Assembly: GCA_947173485.1 (NCBI GenBank)
Contig: CAMWFH010000014.1
Span: forward strand, 1-63,546
Origin: an uncultured Clostridia bacterium
GTDB taxonomy: Bacteria; Bacillota; Clostridia; Oscillospirales; Oscillospiraceae
DNA: 63,546 nt
Direction of reading: 5' to 3'
The position numbers and the translations under genes were made by a program. Shown one piece after another: positions 49,167 through 59,245 of the stretch (position 1 is the stretch's first letter; every line of letters begins with the position of its first letter). A model generated the notes under the pieces. It was not told where the DNA came from. It did no database searches and saw only the letters and a program-made list of their open reading frames with translations.

Positions 49167-49436
49167 TTGTATCTGCATCTTGGCCGGTCCGTAGCGGTCC
49201 CATACCGTGAGATCGTGGGCATCTTCGACTTGGACAACGCCTCCACATCGGCGATCACCCGCCGCTTCCTCCAGCAGGCGGAGGAGGAGGGCATGGTCAT
49301 CGCCGCTGGGGAGGAGCTGCCGAGATCGATGGTGGTCTGCTGTCCGGCGGGGAGCTGGCAGAGGGTCTATCTGTCCCCTCTGTCGCCGGCTGCCCTGCTG
49401 CGGCGGGTGGAGCAGGGACCACTGGGGAACGGATAG
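49167..49436 (+). CDS. remB: RemB-like (YaaB, DUF370-type) regulator
   Basis: An 89-residue protein opening with YLHLGRSVAVPYREIVGIFDLDN, the RemA/RemB-type fold; in B. subtilis this family includes the extracellular-matrix regulators and sits between recF and gyrB as here. The start is a TTG at 49167 with AAAGGAG upstream; longer readings within recF are shadows. The second half (PRSMVVCCPAGSWQRVYLSPL) fits the family tail. Confidence 0.85.
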   Translation: MYLHLGRSVAVPYREIVGIFDLDNASTSAITRRFLQQAEEEGMVIAAGEELPRSMVVCCPAGSWQRVYLSPLSPAALLRRVEQGPLGNG

Positions 49437-49472
49437 CTTATTTTCGTATTTCCATCGTTCGGGAGGTTTTGC

Positions 49473-51410
49473 ATGTCTGAAGAAATGAAGATCGATCAGG
49501 TAGAGCACGAGTACGGCGGCTCTGAGATACAGGTGCTGGAAGGGCTGGAGGCCGTCAGGAAGCGGCCAGGGATGTATATCGGCTCCACCTCGGAATCCGG
49601 CCTGCACCATCTGGTCTACGAGATCGTAGACAACTCCATCGATGAGGCTCTGGCAGGGTACTGCACGGAGATCACCGTCTCCATCGAACCGGGAGACATC
49701 ATCACTGTCTCTGACGACGGCCGGGGCATCCCGGTGGATATCCAGCCCCAGACCGGCAAGCCGGCGCTGGAAGTGGTGTTCACGGTCCTCCACGCCGGAG
49801 GCAAGTTCGGCGGCGGGGGCTATAAGGTGTCCGGCGGACTCCATGGCGTGGGCGCCAGCGTGGTCAACGCCCTCAGCGAGTGGCTCAATGTCCAGGTCCA
49901 TAAGAACGGGAAGATCTATGAGATGCGCTTCTCCCGGGGAGATATCACCCAGCCTATGACCATCGTAGGGGATACAGATCGGACTGGGACCGTGGTCACC
50001 TTCAAGCCGGACCCCACCATGTTCGAGGTGACTACCTATAACTATGAGACCATCCACACCCGTATGCGGGAGGAGGCCTTCCTGAATGCCGGCCTGCGGA
50101 TCCGCACCTTCGACCGGCGGGGCGAGGAGGAGCGGTCCGACACGATGCACTATGAGGGGGGCATCCGGGAGTTCGTCACCTGGCTGAACCGGTCCAAAAC
50201 GGCTCTCCATGAGCAGGTGGTCTATATGGCCGGCCAGCGGGAGGACAGCATGGTGGAGATCGCCATGCAGTACAACGACAGCTACAACGAGACGATCCTC
50301 TCCTTTGCCAATAACGTCCATACCCCGGAAGGTGGTATGCACGAGGAAGGGTTCAAGCGGGCCCTGACCACGGTGCTGAACGCCTACGGTAAGAAGATCA
50401 ATCTGCTGAAGAACGACGACAAGGTCTCCGGCGATGACTGCCGGGAGGGACTCTGCTGCGTGATCTCCGTCAAGCTGACGGACGCCCAGTTCGAGGGCCA
50501 GACCAAAGCCAAGCTGGGCAACAGCGAGATCCGTACCATGGTCAATGCCGTGGTGACGGACAAGCTGGAGCAGTTCCTGGAGGAGAACCCGGCAGTGGGC
50601 CGTGCGATCCTGGACAAAGCCCTCACCGCCAGCCGGGCCAGGGAGGCCGCCCGGAAGGCCAGGGAATCTATCCGGCGCAAGACTGCTTTGGGTGGGGCCG
50701 CCATGCCGGACAAGCTGCGGGATTGCAACGAGGCCGACCCGGAGCTGACGGAGATCTATATCGTCGAGGGCGACAGCGCCGGCGGCTCGGCCACCCAGGG
50801 ACGGGACAGCCGGTTCCAAGCGATCCTGCCCCTGTGGGGCAAGATGCTCAACGTGGAGAAGGCCCGGGCGGACAAGGTCTACGGCAACGACAAGCTGACG
50901 CCGGTCATAACCGCTCTGGGAGCCGGCATCGGAGACGACTTCGACCTCAATAAGCTGCGTTATCATAAGGTCATCATCATGGCCGATGCCGATGTAGACG
51001 GCGCCCATATCCGTACCCTGCTGCTGACCTTCTTCTTCCGCTTCATGCGGCCTTTGATCGAGCATGGCTACGTCTATTCCGCGGTGCCCCCTCTCTTCAA
51101 GCTGACCAGGGGCAAGGTGACCCGGCTGGCCTTCTCCGAGGAGGAGCGGGATAAGATCTCCGCTGAGCTTCGGGGGGACAACCCCAACGCCAAGGTGGAC
51201 ATCTCCCGGTTCAAGGGCCTAGGCGAGATGGACCCCCACGAGCTGTGGGAGACCACCATGGACCCGGAGAAGCGGACCCTCCGGCGAATCGAGCTGGACG
51301 ACGCCGTCCGGGCCGACGAGACCTTCACCATCCTGATGGGCGAGAAGGTAGAGCCCCGGAAGGAGTTCATCGAGCGGAATGCCAAGTACGCGGTGAACCT
51401 GGACTACTGA
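49473..51410 (+). CDS. gyrB: DNA gyrase subunit B
   Basis: The 645-residue ATPase subunit of gyrase. The GHKL ATP site is seen in [15 protein letters not shown] (Glu-Asn) and DDGRGIPVD, then [27 protein letters not shown]. The TOPRIM domain has EGDSAGGSA and [16 protein letters not shown]. The C terminus ends [12 protein letters not shown], as in the family. GGGAGG precedes the ATG. gyrA follows 58 bases later. Confidence 0.98.
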   Translation: MSEEMKIDQVEHEYGGSEIQVLEGLEAVRKRPGMYIGSTSESGLHHLVYEIVDNSIDEALAGYCTEITVSIEPGDIITVSDDGRGIPVDIQPQTGKPALEVVFTVLHAGGKFGGGGYKVSGGLHGVGASVVNALSEWLNVQVHKNGKIYEMRFSRGDITQPMTIVGDTDRTGTVVTFKPDPTMFEVTTYNYETIHTRMREEAFLNAGLRIRTFDRRGEEERSDTMHYEGGIREFVTWLNRSKTALHEQVVYMAGQREDSMVEIAMQYNDSYNETILSFANNVHTPEGGMHEEGFKRALTTVLNAYGKKINLLKNDDKVSGDDCREGLCCVISVKLTDAQFEGQTKAKLGNSEIRTMVNAVVTDKLEQFLEENPAVGRAILDKALTASRAREAARKARESIRRKTALGGAAMPDKLRDCNEADPELTEIYIVEGDSAGGSATQGRDSRFQAILPLWGKMLNVEKARADKVYGNDKLTPVITALGAGIGDDFDLNKLRYHKVIIMADADVDGAHIRTLLLTFFFRFMRPLIEHGYVYSAVPPLFKLTRGKVTRLAFSEEERDKISAELRGDNPNAKVDISRFKGLGEMDPHELWETTMDPEKRTLRRIELDDAVRADETFTILMGEKVEPRKEFIERNAKYAVNLDY

Positions 51411-51468
51411 GGACCGTCTGAAAGACAGAGGAGCAAGTAAGGACCTCTGACAAGGAGAAACAAGATAT

Positions 51469-53976
51469 ATGAGCAAGAAACCTCAATATGACCCGGAGGA
51501 GATCCGCTACCCGGACCAGAAGATCGTCAGCTCTTCTCTGGTGCCGGAGATGGAGAACTCCTATATCGAATACGCTATGTCGGTCATCGTGGGCCGGGCC
51601 CTGCCGGATGTCCGGGACGGCCTGAAGCCGGTCCACCGGCGGATCCTATACGCCATGTATGAGGACAACCTGACAGCGGACAAGCCCTTCAAAAAGTCGG
51701 CCACCTGTGTGGGCGACGTGCTGGGCCGGTATCACCCCCACGGGGATCAATCCGTCTATGACGCCCTGGTCCGGCTGGCCCAGGACTTCTCTATGCGCTA
51801 TGTGCTGGTGGACGGTCACGGCAACTTTGGTTCCATCGATGGCGACCCCCCCGCGGCCTACCGGTACACCGAGGCGAGGATGTCCAAGCTATCCGATGAG
51901 ATGCTCCGGGACATCGACAAGGAGACAGTAGACTGGGACCCCAACTTTGACGAGACTCGGAAGGAGCCTAAGACCCTGCCCTCCCGGTTCCCCAACCTGC
52001 TGGTCAACGGCTCCTCCGGCATCGCCGTGGGTATGGCCACCAATATCCCGCCCCACAATATGCGGGAGGTCATCAACGCGGTGATCTGCGTGCTGGACGA
52101 CCCGGAGGCCACCTTGGCGGACCTGATGGAGCATATCAAGGGGCCGGATTTCCCTACCAAGGGCATCATCATGGGCCGGGCCGGGATCCGGGCGGCCTAT
52201 GCCACCGGCCGTGGGCGGGTGACCATCCGGGCCCGGCATGAGTTCGAGGAGTTCAATAAGGACCGGACCAGGATCGTGATCCATGAGATCCCCTACCAGG
52301 TCAATAAGCGGATGCTCATCAAGAACATGGCCGACCAGGTGGAGGACAAGCGGCTGGAGGGCATCTCCGATATCCGGGACGAAACGGATCGGAACGGTAT
52401 GCGCATCGTGATCGAGCTGAAGCGGGACGCTAATCCCCAGGTGGTGCTGAACCGCCTCTTCGCCCAGACCCAGCTCCAGACCACCTTCGCTATCAATATG
52501 CTGGCTCTGGTGGAGGTCAACGGCAAGCTCCAGCCAAGGATCCTGTCTCTAAGGCATATACTGGATGAGTACATCGCCTACCAGGAGCAGGTCATCATCC
52601 GCCGGACCAAGTATGACCTGCGGAAGGCCCAGGAGCGGGCCCACCTGCTGGAGGGACTGCTGATCGCCCAGGACAACATCGACGAGGTCATCAAGATCAT
52701 CCGCACCAGCTATAACGACGCCAAGGAGCGGCTGATGGAGCGGTTCTCCTTAGACGATGTGCAGGCCCAGGCCATCTGCGAGATGCGCCTGATCGCCCTC
52801 CAGGGACTGAACCGGGAGAAGCTGGAGGCGGAGTATAAGGAGCTGGAGGAGAGGATCGCCTACTTCAACCAGCTGCTGACCAGCGAGGCCATGCTCCGGG
52901 GCGTCCTCAAGGAGGAGCTGACGGCCATCCGGGACAAGTACGGCGATGACCGGGTGACGGAGATCCAGGACGTGGAGGACGAGATCGATATCGAGGACCT
53001 GATCGCGGAGGAGCAGTGCGTGTTCACCCTTACCCACGCCGGTTATATCAAGCGGACGCCGGTGAGCGAGTATGCGGCCCAGTCCAAGGGGGGAATGGGC
53101 AAGCGGGGCATCACCACCCGGGAGGAGGACTACGTCGTAGACGTGTTCACCGCCTCCACCCATGACTATATCCTTTTCTTTACGAATACTGGGAAAGTCT
53201 ATCGCAAGAAGGGCTATCAGATCCCGGAGAGCGGCAAGACCGCTAAGGGGACCAATATCGTCAATATCCTACAGGTGGAGCAGGGGGAGCGGGTCCAGGT
53301 GATGCTCCACTACCGGGAGGCCAGCGATAAGGAGCTGTATCTCTTTATGGTCACCCGCCAGGGGACCGTGAAGCGGCTGCCGGTGCAGGCGCTGAAGAAC
53401 CTGCGCAACAACGGGATGCGCGCCCTGCGGCTGGACGAGGGAGACGAGCTGGTGAGCGTGCGGGAGACCGATGGGACCAAGAAGATCTTGATCGCGACCC
53501 ATGACGGTATGGCCGTCTGCTTTGACGAGAACGATGTGCGGACCATGGGAAGAGAGGCTGTCGGCGTCCGGGGGATCCGGCTGCGGGAGGGCGACTATGT
53601 GGTAGGCGCCGCCCGGGCCATCGAGGGACGGACGGTGCTGTCCATCACGGAGAAGGGCTTCGGCAAGCGGACAGCGGTGGAGGAGTACCGGGTCACCAAC
53701 CGGGGCGGCCTGGGGATCAAGAACTATATGGTCACGGAAAAGACCGGGCCGATCGTAGGGGTCAAGGTGGTAGACGGCAGCGAGGATCTGCTGGTGGTGA
53801 CCCAGAGCGGCATCATCCTGCGGACCAGAGTGGAGGACATCCGGCTGACAGGCCGGGCCACCCAGGGCGTCATCGTCATGCGGTTCAAGGAGGAGGGCGA
53901 TAAGGTGATCTCCATCGCCCGGGCCGAACGGGAGGACGCCGGTGAGCAGGACGAGACGCCAGAGACGGCGGAATGA
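51469..53976 (+). CDS. gyrA: DNA gyrase subunit A
   Basis: The 835-residue breakage-reunion subunit. The quinolone-determining region is normal for wild type: [22 protein letters not shown] (residues about 84-105), with the catalytic Tyr in [10 protein letters not shown] (about 123-132). The C-terminal beta-pinwheel (about 500-820) contains the GyrA box [11 protein letters not shown], marking it as gyrase rather than topoisomerase IV. The tail is acidic. It is the last gene of the origin operon block. Confidence 0.98.
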   Translation: MSKKPQYDPEEIRYPDQKIVSSSLVPEMENSYIEYAMSVIVGRALPDVRDGLKPVHRRILYAMYEDNLTADKPFKKSATCVGDVLGRYHPHGDQSVYDALVRLAQDFSMRYVLVDGHGNFGSIDGDPPAAYRYTEARMSKLSDEMLRDIDKETVDWDPNFDETRKEPKTLPSRFPNLLVNGSSGIAVGMATNIPPHNMREVINAVICVLDDPEATLADLMEHIKGPDFPTKGIIMGRAGIRAAYATGRGRVTIRARHEFEEFNKDRTRIVIHEIPYQVNKRMLIKNMADQVEDKRLEGISDIRDETDRNGMRIVIELKRDANPQVVLNRLFAQTQLQTTFAINMLALVEVNGKLQPRILSLRHILDEYIAYQEQVIIRRTKYDLRKAQERAHLLEGLLIAQDNIDEVIKIIRTSYNDAKERLMERFSLDDVQAQAICEMRLIALQGLNREKLEAEYKELEERIAYFNQLLTSEAMLRGVLKEELTAIRDKYGDDRVTEIQDVEDEIDIEDLIAEEQCVFTLTHAGYIKRTPVSEYAAQSKGGMGKRGITTREEDYVVDVFTASTHDYILFFTNTGKVYRKKGYQIPESGKTAKGTNIVNILQVEQGERVQVMLHYREASDKELYLFMVTRQGTVKRLPVQALKNLRNNGMRALRLDEGDELVSVRETDGTKKILIATHDGMAVCFDENDVRTMGREAVGVRGIRLREGDYVVGAARAIEGRTVLSITEKGFGKRTAVEEYRVTNRGGLGIKNYMVTEKTGPIVGVKVVDGSEDLLVVTQSGIILRTRVEDIRLTGRATQGVIVMRFKEEGDKVISIARAEREDAGEQDETPETAE

Positions 53977-54003
53977 TACCGGCCGGAAAGAGATACGATA
54001 GAT

Positions 54004-54411
54004 ATGAGAAAGCAGAAGAAGTATACGGTGCGGTATGAGCCTACGGGGGCGGCCAGGGGGATGATGCGGGCGATCGGCGTGTTCCACGCCGTTTTTGGGA
54101 CGGTGTTCGCCCTAGTCGCCATAACGACGATCATCCCGTCCGCCGGGCTGATCGGTCTGCTCTTCCTGGCAGCAGGCGTCTTTTTCGCTGTCAATGGGAC
54201 GCTGATCGCTCTTGGCAAGAACGGTCTGATAGGCCGCTCTTACCGGATAGAAACAGATATGGAACAGGAGCCGGAGGACGGCGGCTATGTACCGTCCTCC
54301 GGGCTGGATGCCAAAAAGCGGCTGGAGCAGCTGGAGAGCCTGAAAGAGGCCGGTCTGATCTCCGAGCAGGAGTATCGGGAGAAGCGGCAGGAGATCCTAA
54401 GAGAACTGTAG
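54004..54411 (+). CDS. Membrane protein with C-terminal SHOCT motif
   Basis: A 135-residue protein with two transmembrane helices (about 23-43 and 47-70) and a soluble tail ending in a SHOCT motif (KRLEQLESLKEAGLISEQEYREKRQEIL, about 103-130; key L..L..L...G.I...E.Y..K). SHOCT motifs are short oligomerisation modules. The function is unknown. It begins 27 bases after gyrA and may be read from the same transcript. Confidence 0.8.
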   Translation: MRKQKKYTVRYEPTGAARGMMRAIGVFHAVFGTVFALVAITTIIPSAGLIGLLFLAAGVFFAVNGTLIALGKNGLIGRSYRIETDMEQEPEDGGYVPSSGLDAKKRLEQLESLKEAGLISEQEYREKRQEILREL

Positions 54412-54433
54412 ATCATGAAGGGGAGAGCTGATC

Positions 54434-54757
54434 ATGAAAGAAAACTTGAATGTTGCTTTAGCTCCTAAGACGAGCGTGTTCCAGCTGAAGATCAATCCTG
54501 ATATCAAAAAATATGTTGAGGATCTTTATGCGAACTGTGGAATGACTTTGGCAGAAGCTATCAATGCATTTATCCAACGATCCATCGATGTACAGGGACT
54601 TCCATTCATTATACCGCAGAGCAGTGAGAAAACGGCACGAGAGCAGGCTATATCCAAGCTTATGGAAGAGCTGGAAAAGGGAGATCGTTCTTGTCAACTG
54701 GAAGAGGATCTGATTCCAGAAGAAGATATCTTTAGAGAATTTGGGCTATCCCTATGA
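54434..54757 (+). CDS. RelB/DinJ-family antitoxin (second module)
   Basis: A 107-residue antitoxin with a ribbon-helix-helix region (VFQLKINPDIKKYVEDLY, then GMTLAEAINAFIQRSID) and an acidic C-terminal toxin-binding tail (EEDLIPEEDIFREFG). The gene is much more AT-rich than gyrA and rnhA around it, suggesting recent acquisition. Its stop overlaps the toxin start (ATGA). Confidence 0.9.
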   Translation: MKENLNVALAPKTSVFQLKINPDIKKYVEDLYANCGMTLAEAINAFIQRSIDVQGLPFIIPQSSEKTAREQAISKLMEELEKGDRSCQLEEDLIPEEDIFREFGLSL

Positions 54758-55065
54758 AAATCTCTTATTCGCCAGAAGCTCGTTCCGATCTATATCAGAT
54801 CAAGCGATATATATCAAATACACTTCATAACCCGATCGCCGCAGATCATATCATCGAAAGGATCCTCAAGGACTGCTCCTATTTGAAAAAGCAGCCATAC
54901 ATGGGGATAGGAGTAGCAGGAAAATTTGGCAAAGATACAGACCTGCGGTATCTGATCTGTGGGAACCAATTTATTTTTTATCGAATCCAAAATGATAAGA
55001 TCATCGTAACGCGTATTTTGGATGGACGCACAGACTATATGCGGATACTGTTTTTTGAAGGATAA
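54754..55065 (+). CDS. ParE/RelE-superfamily toxin (second module)
   Basis: A 103-residue toxin: [18 protein letters not shown] at the start, the [10 protein letters not shown] turn, [32 protein letters not shown] at the end (key: R-x-L-x-x-x-x-Y/F, I-L-x-x-R-x-D). The R-T-D-Y ending is typical of ParE/YafQ-like proteins, so the target could be gyrase or mRNA; this is not decided. Low GC like its antitoxin, and inserted between the gyrA/SHOCT transcript and rnhA. Confidence 0.88.
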   Translation: MKISYSPEARSDLYQIKRYISNTLHNPIAADHIIERILKDCSYLKKQPYMGIGVAGKFGKDTDLRYLICGNQFIFYRIQNDKIIVTRILDGRTDYMRILFFEG

Positions 55066-55070
55066 GCAAC

Positions 55071-55508
55071 ATGAAAATCGTTACGATCTATACCGATGGG
55101 GCCTGCTCCGGCAATCCGGGGCCCGGCGGCTGGGGGGCGATCCTGCTCTATGGGGAACATCGCCGGGAGCTGTCCGGCGGGGAGGCGCGCACCACCAATA
55201 ACCGCATGGAGCTGACCGGGGTCATCCGGGCGCTGGAGGCGCTGAAGGAGACCTGTCAGGTGGAGCTGTATTCCGACTCCAAATATGTGATCGACGCTCT
55301 GGAGAAGGGCTGGGCCAAGAGCTGGCGGGCCAAGGGCTGGATCAAGGGGGACAAGAAGCCGGCCCTCAATCCAGACCTCTGGGAGCGGCTGCTGGAGCTG
55401 TGCGAGAAGCATACGGTCCATCTCCATTGGGTCAAGGGCCATGCCAGCGACCCCAACAACGAGCGGTGCGATGAGATGGCCGTAGCGGAGAGCCAGAAGT
55501 ATAAGTAA
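55071..55508 (+). CDS. rnhA: Ribonuclease HI
   Basis: A 145-residue RNase H1 that degrades RNA in RNA-DNA hybrids. Catalytic residues: Asp in [16 protein letters not shown], Glu in [12 protein letters not shown], Asp in [11 protein letters not shown] and the C-terminal Asp in NNERCDEMA. The basic-protrusion helix ([14 protein letters not shown]) is present. It starts five bases after the toxin stop. Confidence 0.96.
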   Translation: MKIVTIYTDGACSGNPGPGGWGAILLYGEHRRELSGGEARTTNNRMELTGVIRALEALKETCQVELYSDSKYVIDALEKGWAKSWRAKGWIKGDKKPALNPDLWERLLELCEKHTVHLHWVKGHASDPNNERCDEMAVAESQKYK

Positions 55509-55515
55509 AATGACC

Positions 55516-55549
55516 AGCCCGGGTCCTATCCGCTAGGACCCGGGCTTTC
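55516..55549 (+). terminator. Terminator of rnhA
   Basis: A 13-bp stem AGCCCGGGTCCTA / TAGGACCCGGGCT (55516-55528, 55534-55546) and a short T tail, eight bases past the rnhA stop. Confidence 0.85.
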
Positions 55550-55565
55550 AAAAGGAGGGGTATGG

Positions 55566-56927
55566 ATGGATACGATCGCTGCGATCTCTACCGCCGCCGG
55601 GGTGTCCGCTATCGGGATCCTGCGGATCTCCGGGGAGGAGGCGCTGCCGGTGGCAGACAAGGTCTTTCGTCCGGCGGACGGGAGGCGGCTGTCGGAGGCG
55701 CCCCGGCGGCAGATGGTCCTTGGGATGCTGCTGGACCGGGAGGGGAGGGCTATCGACCGGTGTCTGGCGGTGGCCTTCGCCGCTGGGCACAGCTACACCG
55801 GAGAGGACAGCGTAGAGTTCCACTGCCACGGCTCGCCGGTGGTCCTACAGGAAGGACTGGAAGCGCTGCTGGCTGCCGGAGCGCGGCAGGCGGCGGGCGG
55901 TGAGTTCACCAAGCGGGCCTTCCTCCATGGGCGGCTGGACCTGACCCAAGCGGAGGCGGTCATCGACCTGATCGAAGCGGAGACCGCCCAGGGGGCCAGG
56001 AACGCAGTGGAGCAGCTGGGGGGCAGTCTGCGGCGGCAGATCGAGGGGGTCTATGACCAGCTGCTGGAGATGGCCAGCCGGTTCTATGCCATCGTGGATT
56101 ACCCAGACGAGGATATCGAGGAGCTGGAGCGGGGACAGATCGAGGCAGTCCTCCAGCAGGCAAAGGGGGAACTGGTGGCGCTATTGGCTACCTATCGAAG
56201 AGGGAAGGTGCTGAAGAGCGGTGTGCCCACGGCGATCTTGGGCCGGCCCAATGTGGGGAAGAGCTCCCTGCTGAACGCTCTAGTGGGGTTCGACCGGGCG
56301 ATCGTCACCGATGTGCCGGGGACGACTCGGGACACTGTGGAGGAGAAAGCGGTAGTGGGCGGCGTGCTGCTGCGGCTAATGGACACCGCCGGGATCCGGG
56401 AGACAGAGGACCAGGTAGAGCGGCTGGGCGTGGAGCGGAGCCGCCAGGCTATGGAGCAGGCGGAGCTGCTGCTGGTGGTGATAGAGCAGGCGCAGGAGGA
56501 CCGGACGATCATCCGGCAGGCGGCGGAGACGGGAAAGCCGTGGATCTGTATCCTGTCCAAGAGAGATCTGACCGGCCTCCGGGCGGTGGACCTGGGGATG
56601 CTGGGTGATGATATCCAGCCGGATGCCGCGGTGTCCGTCTCCTCGGTGACCGGGGAAGGTATCGAGGAGCTGGAGCAGGCTGTCGCCAGGCTCTTCCCCG
56701 CCGGGACCGCTGGGCAGATCTTGACCAATCCAAGACAGGCGGAGGCTATCGAGCGGGCGCTGGCGGCGGTATCCGCGGCCTGGGAGGCGCTGGAGGGGGG
56801 CATGACGCCGGACGCGGTGCTGACCGATGTGGAGAGCGGCCTCCATGCCCTGGGGGAGCTGACAGGAAAGACGCTGCGGGAGGACCTGGTAGCCAGGATC
56901 TTCGAGCGGTTCTGCGTGGGAAAGTGA
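55566..56927 (+). CDS. mnmE: tRNA modification GTPase MnmE (TrmE)
   Basis: A 453-residue GTPase that, with MnmG, makes 5-carboxymethylaminomethyl-uridine at tRNA wobble positions. The N-terminal folate-binding domain (IAAISTAAGVSAIGILRISG) leads to a helical domain, a G domain (G1 GRPNVGKSSLLNAL, G3 DTAGIRET, G4 SKRDL) and the invariant C-terminal FxxFCVGK. The ATG at 55566 is favoured by AGGAGG spacing. The partner mnmG is not in the window, and the gene is separated from jag, its usual neighbour. Confidence 0.97.
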   Translation: MDTIAAISTAAGVSAIGILRISGEEALPVADKVFRPADGRRLSEAPRRQMVLGMLLDREGRAIDRCLAVAFAAGHSYTGEDSVEFHCHGSPVVLQEGLEALLAAGARQAAGGEFTKRAFLHGRLDLTQAEAVIDLIEAETAQGARNAVEQLGGSLRRQIEGVYDQLLEMASRFYAIVDYPDEDIEELERGQIEAVLQQAKGELVALLATYRRGKVLKSGVPTAILGRPNVGKSSLLNALVGFDRAIVTDVPGTTRDTVEEKAVVGGVLLRLMDTAGIRETEDQVERLGVERSRQAMEQAELLLVVIEQAQEDRTIIRQAAETGKPWICILSKRDLTGLRAVDLGMLGDDIQPDAAVSVSSVTGEGIEELEQAVARLFPAGTAGQILTNPRQAEAIERALAAVSAAWEALEGGMTPDAVLTDVESGLHALGELTGKTLREDLVARIFERFCVGK

Positions 56928-56937
56928 GAGGTCAGAT

Positions 56938-57135
56938 ATGAAATATGTGGTATTGAGCGCAGACGGGGACCGGATGGTCTACCTGGTGCCGGACGCCGTG
57001 GCAGAGGACTTGGAGAGATACTGCATGGACTTCTGCGATAAGTGGCTGTGGGAGAGCCCGGAGGCGGCCCGGTACCGGAACGGCCGGGTGGTCTGCTACA
57101 ACGAGGGGGACTTCATCGAGTATCTGAACCGATGA
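56938..57135 (+). CDS. Small conserved protein with a possible in-frame stop
   Basis: A 65-residue protein (MKYVVLSADGDRMVYLVP...) of unknown function, starting ten bases after mnmE. It ends YLNR-TGA at 57133-57135, but the same frame continues for 34 more sense codons to TAG at 57238-57240, encoding a protein-like stretch (IFPEEPSRLVEDLGWIEF..., then QPLPPPYQDCPSFNF). This looks like a 100-residue protein interrupted by a TGA. Options are a nonsense mutation, read-through, or (less likely) recoding. The extended tail overlaps the 3' end of the convergent XRE gene by 11 bases. Confidence 0.65.
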   Translation: MKYVVLSADGDRMVYLVPDAVAEDLERYCMDFCDKWLWESPEAARYRNGRVVCYNEGDFIEYLNR

Positions 57136-57229
57136 ATCTTCCCGGAGGAGCCCTCCAGGCTGGTGGAGGACTTGGGATGGATCGAATTTGACCAGCCCCT
57201 GCCGCCGCCCTATCAGGACTGCCCATCGT

Positions 57230-57859
57230 TCAATTTTTAGAGCGGTGGAGACGCCGGGTTAGGGAGCCTGCCGCCATGCCGGCGGCGGCGCAGAGGATGC
57301 CGGGGAGCATGGCGGTCAGCTCCGGGAAGCGGAGGATACCGGTGGAGGTCATGTTGGCTACGGAGAAGGTAGCGTAAGGGGCCAGCATATACAGCGCGCC
57401 GAAGAACAGCAGCATGAGCCACTTCTGGTCGGTCCAGGCATCGTCCCGGCCAATGAAGAAAGCGCTGACCAAGGTGGCCACCGGCAGGATCAGATAGAGG
57501 ATCACCAGGGAGTAGCCCATAGCGTCCTGCCCGCCGCCCAGCCAGAAAAAGAGGATGGATAGGGTCCAGATTAGCAGATACACAGCGATCAGGAGCAGCT
57601 TGGAGAGCTTTTTGCGGCTGGTGACGATATCGGTGCTTTCTTCCAGATGGGCGATCATGTTTTTGTCCTCCTTCAATAGTTCGTCCAGGCTGATGGCGTA
57701 TAGGTCGCTCAGGGCGATCACGCTGGAGATGTCGGGGTAAGAGCGGTCGTTCTCCCAATTCGAGATGGTCTGGCGGCTGACGTGGAGCCGCTCCGCCAGG
57801 GCCTCCTGAGTCAGGCCCTGGGATAAGCGGGCCTCCTTGAGCCTGCTGCTGATCTGCAT
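57230..57859 (-). CDS. XRE-family regulator fused to a membrane domain
   Basis: A 209-residue protein. An N-terminal HTH (residues 5-60: LKEARLSQGLTQEALAERL, SRQTISNWENDRSYP, ISLDELLKED) is followed by a membrane domain with about four helices (about 85-110, 115-135, 145-170, 180-200). Such one-component membrane regulators are common in Firmicutes and usually act at neighbouring genes. It diverges from the PrsA-like foldase gene, which makes that gene a candidate target. Confidence 0.88.
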   Translation of the reverse strand: MQISSRLKEARLSQGLTQEALAERLHVSRQTISNWENDRSYPDISSVIALSDLYAISLDELLKEDKNMIAHLEESTDIVTSRKKLSKLLLIAVYLLIWTLSILFFWLGGGQDAMGYSLVILYLILPVATLVSAFFIGRDDAWTDQKWLMLLFFGALYMLAPYATFSVANMTSTGILRFPELTAMLPGILCAAAGMAAGSLTRRLHRSKN

Positions 57860-57881
57860 GAGATCGCCTCCTTCTGGGTAG

Positions 57882-57910
57882 ATGATACCCGAACGGCGGG
57901 GAAATGTCTA
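57882..57910 (-). promoter_or_regulatory. Promoter of the XRE membrane regulator
   Basis: On the minus strand TAGACA (57905-57910), a 17-base spacer and TATCAT (57882-57887). Confidence 0.65.
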
Positions 57911-57975
57911 TCAAAAGGCTTTGACATAGGACGATCTTTCCGTAAAAAAGGATGGTGACAGTGCGATCGTTCGTC

Positions 57976-58004
57976 TTGCCAGGGGGGCGGGGCGGTGTTA
58001 TAAT
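57976..58004 (+). promoter_or_regulatory. Promoter of the PrsA-like gene
   Basis: TTGCCA (57976-57981), a 17-base G-rich spacer and TATAAT (57999-58004), about 45 bases before the ATG at 58050. Confidence 0.8.
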
Positions 58005-58049
58005 GGGGAGCGGCCAGACTGGCCGCGTATTTTTGTTTTGGAGGTTCAT

Positions 58050-59180
58050 ATGAAAAAGATCATAGCCCTGCTGCTGGCGCTGACGGCGGTCATCTCTTTA
58101 GCGGCCTGCAAGCAGCAGCAGGAGGAGGAAACGCCGGTGGTCAACGCCGTGCGGGAAATCCTACAGGTGGAGCCGGAGGAAACGCTGCTGTCCATCGATG
58201 GGAACGAGCTGTCGGTAGGGATCTATCTCTATCAGTTCTTATACAGCTGTGAGTATGTAAGACAGAACTACGGATATTACTGCACGGACGAGAACGGGGA
58301 GTTCCTGTGGGACCAGGAGCTGGACACGGGCTATACAGTGACCGACTTCCTGGCGGAGGCCACGGAGGGGAACACTTTGGCCTACGCGATCGTAGAGAAC
58401 ATGGCCAAGGAGAACGGCGTGGAGCTGACAGAGGCGGATAAGGCCGACCTGGAGGAGAGCTTGCAGTCCTTCGTCCAGGACGTGGGCGGCGAGGACGCCT
58501 ATCGAGAGACTCTGGGCCGCAATGGACTGACCTGGGAGGACAACCAGCGGCTGGCGGAGAGCTACTACTATTACATGGGCCTGCTGGAGCTGTGCGTCAA
58601 AGAGGGGAGCGGGCTGTATATCCCGGACGATGTGCTGTACGGCTATCACGACATGAGCGGCGCGGCCTTCACCGAGGAGACCATCATGGCGGACCATATC
58701 CTTCTCAAGACCAGCGGGGATAGGGAGGCGGATAAGGCCCTCCGGGAGCGGATGGAGGAGATGAAAAAGACCATCGAAGAGGCCGAGGACCCTGTAGCGA
58801 AATTCGCGGAGCTGGCTGATCAGAACAGCGAGGACCCAGGTCGGGCCTACTACACCGATGGATATGCTTTTGGGCGGGGCCAGATGGTGGCGCCCTTCGA
58901 GGAGGCGGCCTACGCTTTGGAGGAGTATGAGATCAGTGATATCGTGGAGAGCGAACACGGGTATCACCTGATCCTACGCAAGCCCCTGCGGGAGTTCGTC
59001 AAGGTGGACTACCTCCAGAACCTGATGATGGAGCGGCAGGAGACTGCCGGTATCCAGTGGAACGAGGAGCTGAAGGCGAAGATCGATCTGCGGCAGTTCT
59101 ATGACGCGTATGTGGAATGGCTGGACGCCCAGCTGGAGGACAGCCAAGACAGCGGGACCGATCAGGACGTACAAAAATAA
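58050..59180 (+). CDS. Lipoprotein peptidyl-prolyl isomerase (PrsA/SurA-like)
   Basis: A 376-residue extracytoplasmic foldase. The lipoprotein signal peptide starts MKKIIALLLAL and ends with the lipobox LAAC (Cys20). An N-terminal chaperone-like helical part (about 55-210) leads to a parvulin domain (about 215-315: MADHILLKTSG, FAELADQNSEDPG, GYAFGRGQMVAPFEEAAYAL, ESEHGYHLIL). PrsA proteins help secreted proteins fold after Sec export. The ATG at 58050 is chosen over an in-frame start twelve bases earlier because GGAGG and the signal peptide fit it. Confidence 0.9.
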   Translation: MKKIIALLLALTAVISLAACKQQQEEETPVVNAVREILQVEPEETLLSIDGNELSVGIYLYQFLYSCEYVRQNYGYYCTDENGEFLWDQELDTGYTVTDFLAEATEGNTLAYAIVENMAKENGVELTEADKADLEESLQSFVQDVGGEDAYRETLGRNGLTWEDNQRLAESYYYYMGLLELCVKEGSGLYIPDDVLYGYHDMSGAAFTEETIMADHILLKTSGDREADKALRERMEEMKKTIEEAEDPVAKFAELADQNSEDPGRAYYTDGYAFGRGQMVAPFEEAAYALEEYEISDIVESEHGYHLILRKPLREFVKVDYLQNLMMERQETAGIQWNEELKAKIDLRQFYDAYVEWLDAQLEDSQDSGTDQDVQK

Positions 59181-59188
59181 AGGATAGA

Positions 59189-59228
59189 AGGCCGCCGGAG
59201 CGCATAGACGCTTTCCGGCGGCCTTTTC
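59189..59228 (+). terminator. Terminator of the PrsA-like gene
   Basis: An 11-bp stem AGGCCGCCGGA / TCCGGCGGCCT (59189-59199, 59214-59224) followed by TTTT; it can also serve the convergent peptidase gene, which ends at 59246. Confidence 0.88.
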
Positions 59229-59245
59229 ATCGTATGAGAGCTTTT

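Noticed and set aside
57133..57160. Selenocysteine recoding at the TGA in the small gene after mnmE
   Set aside because: The downstream hairpin is short and purine-codon-derived, the family is not a redox enzyme by appearance, and a nonsense mutation is simpler.
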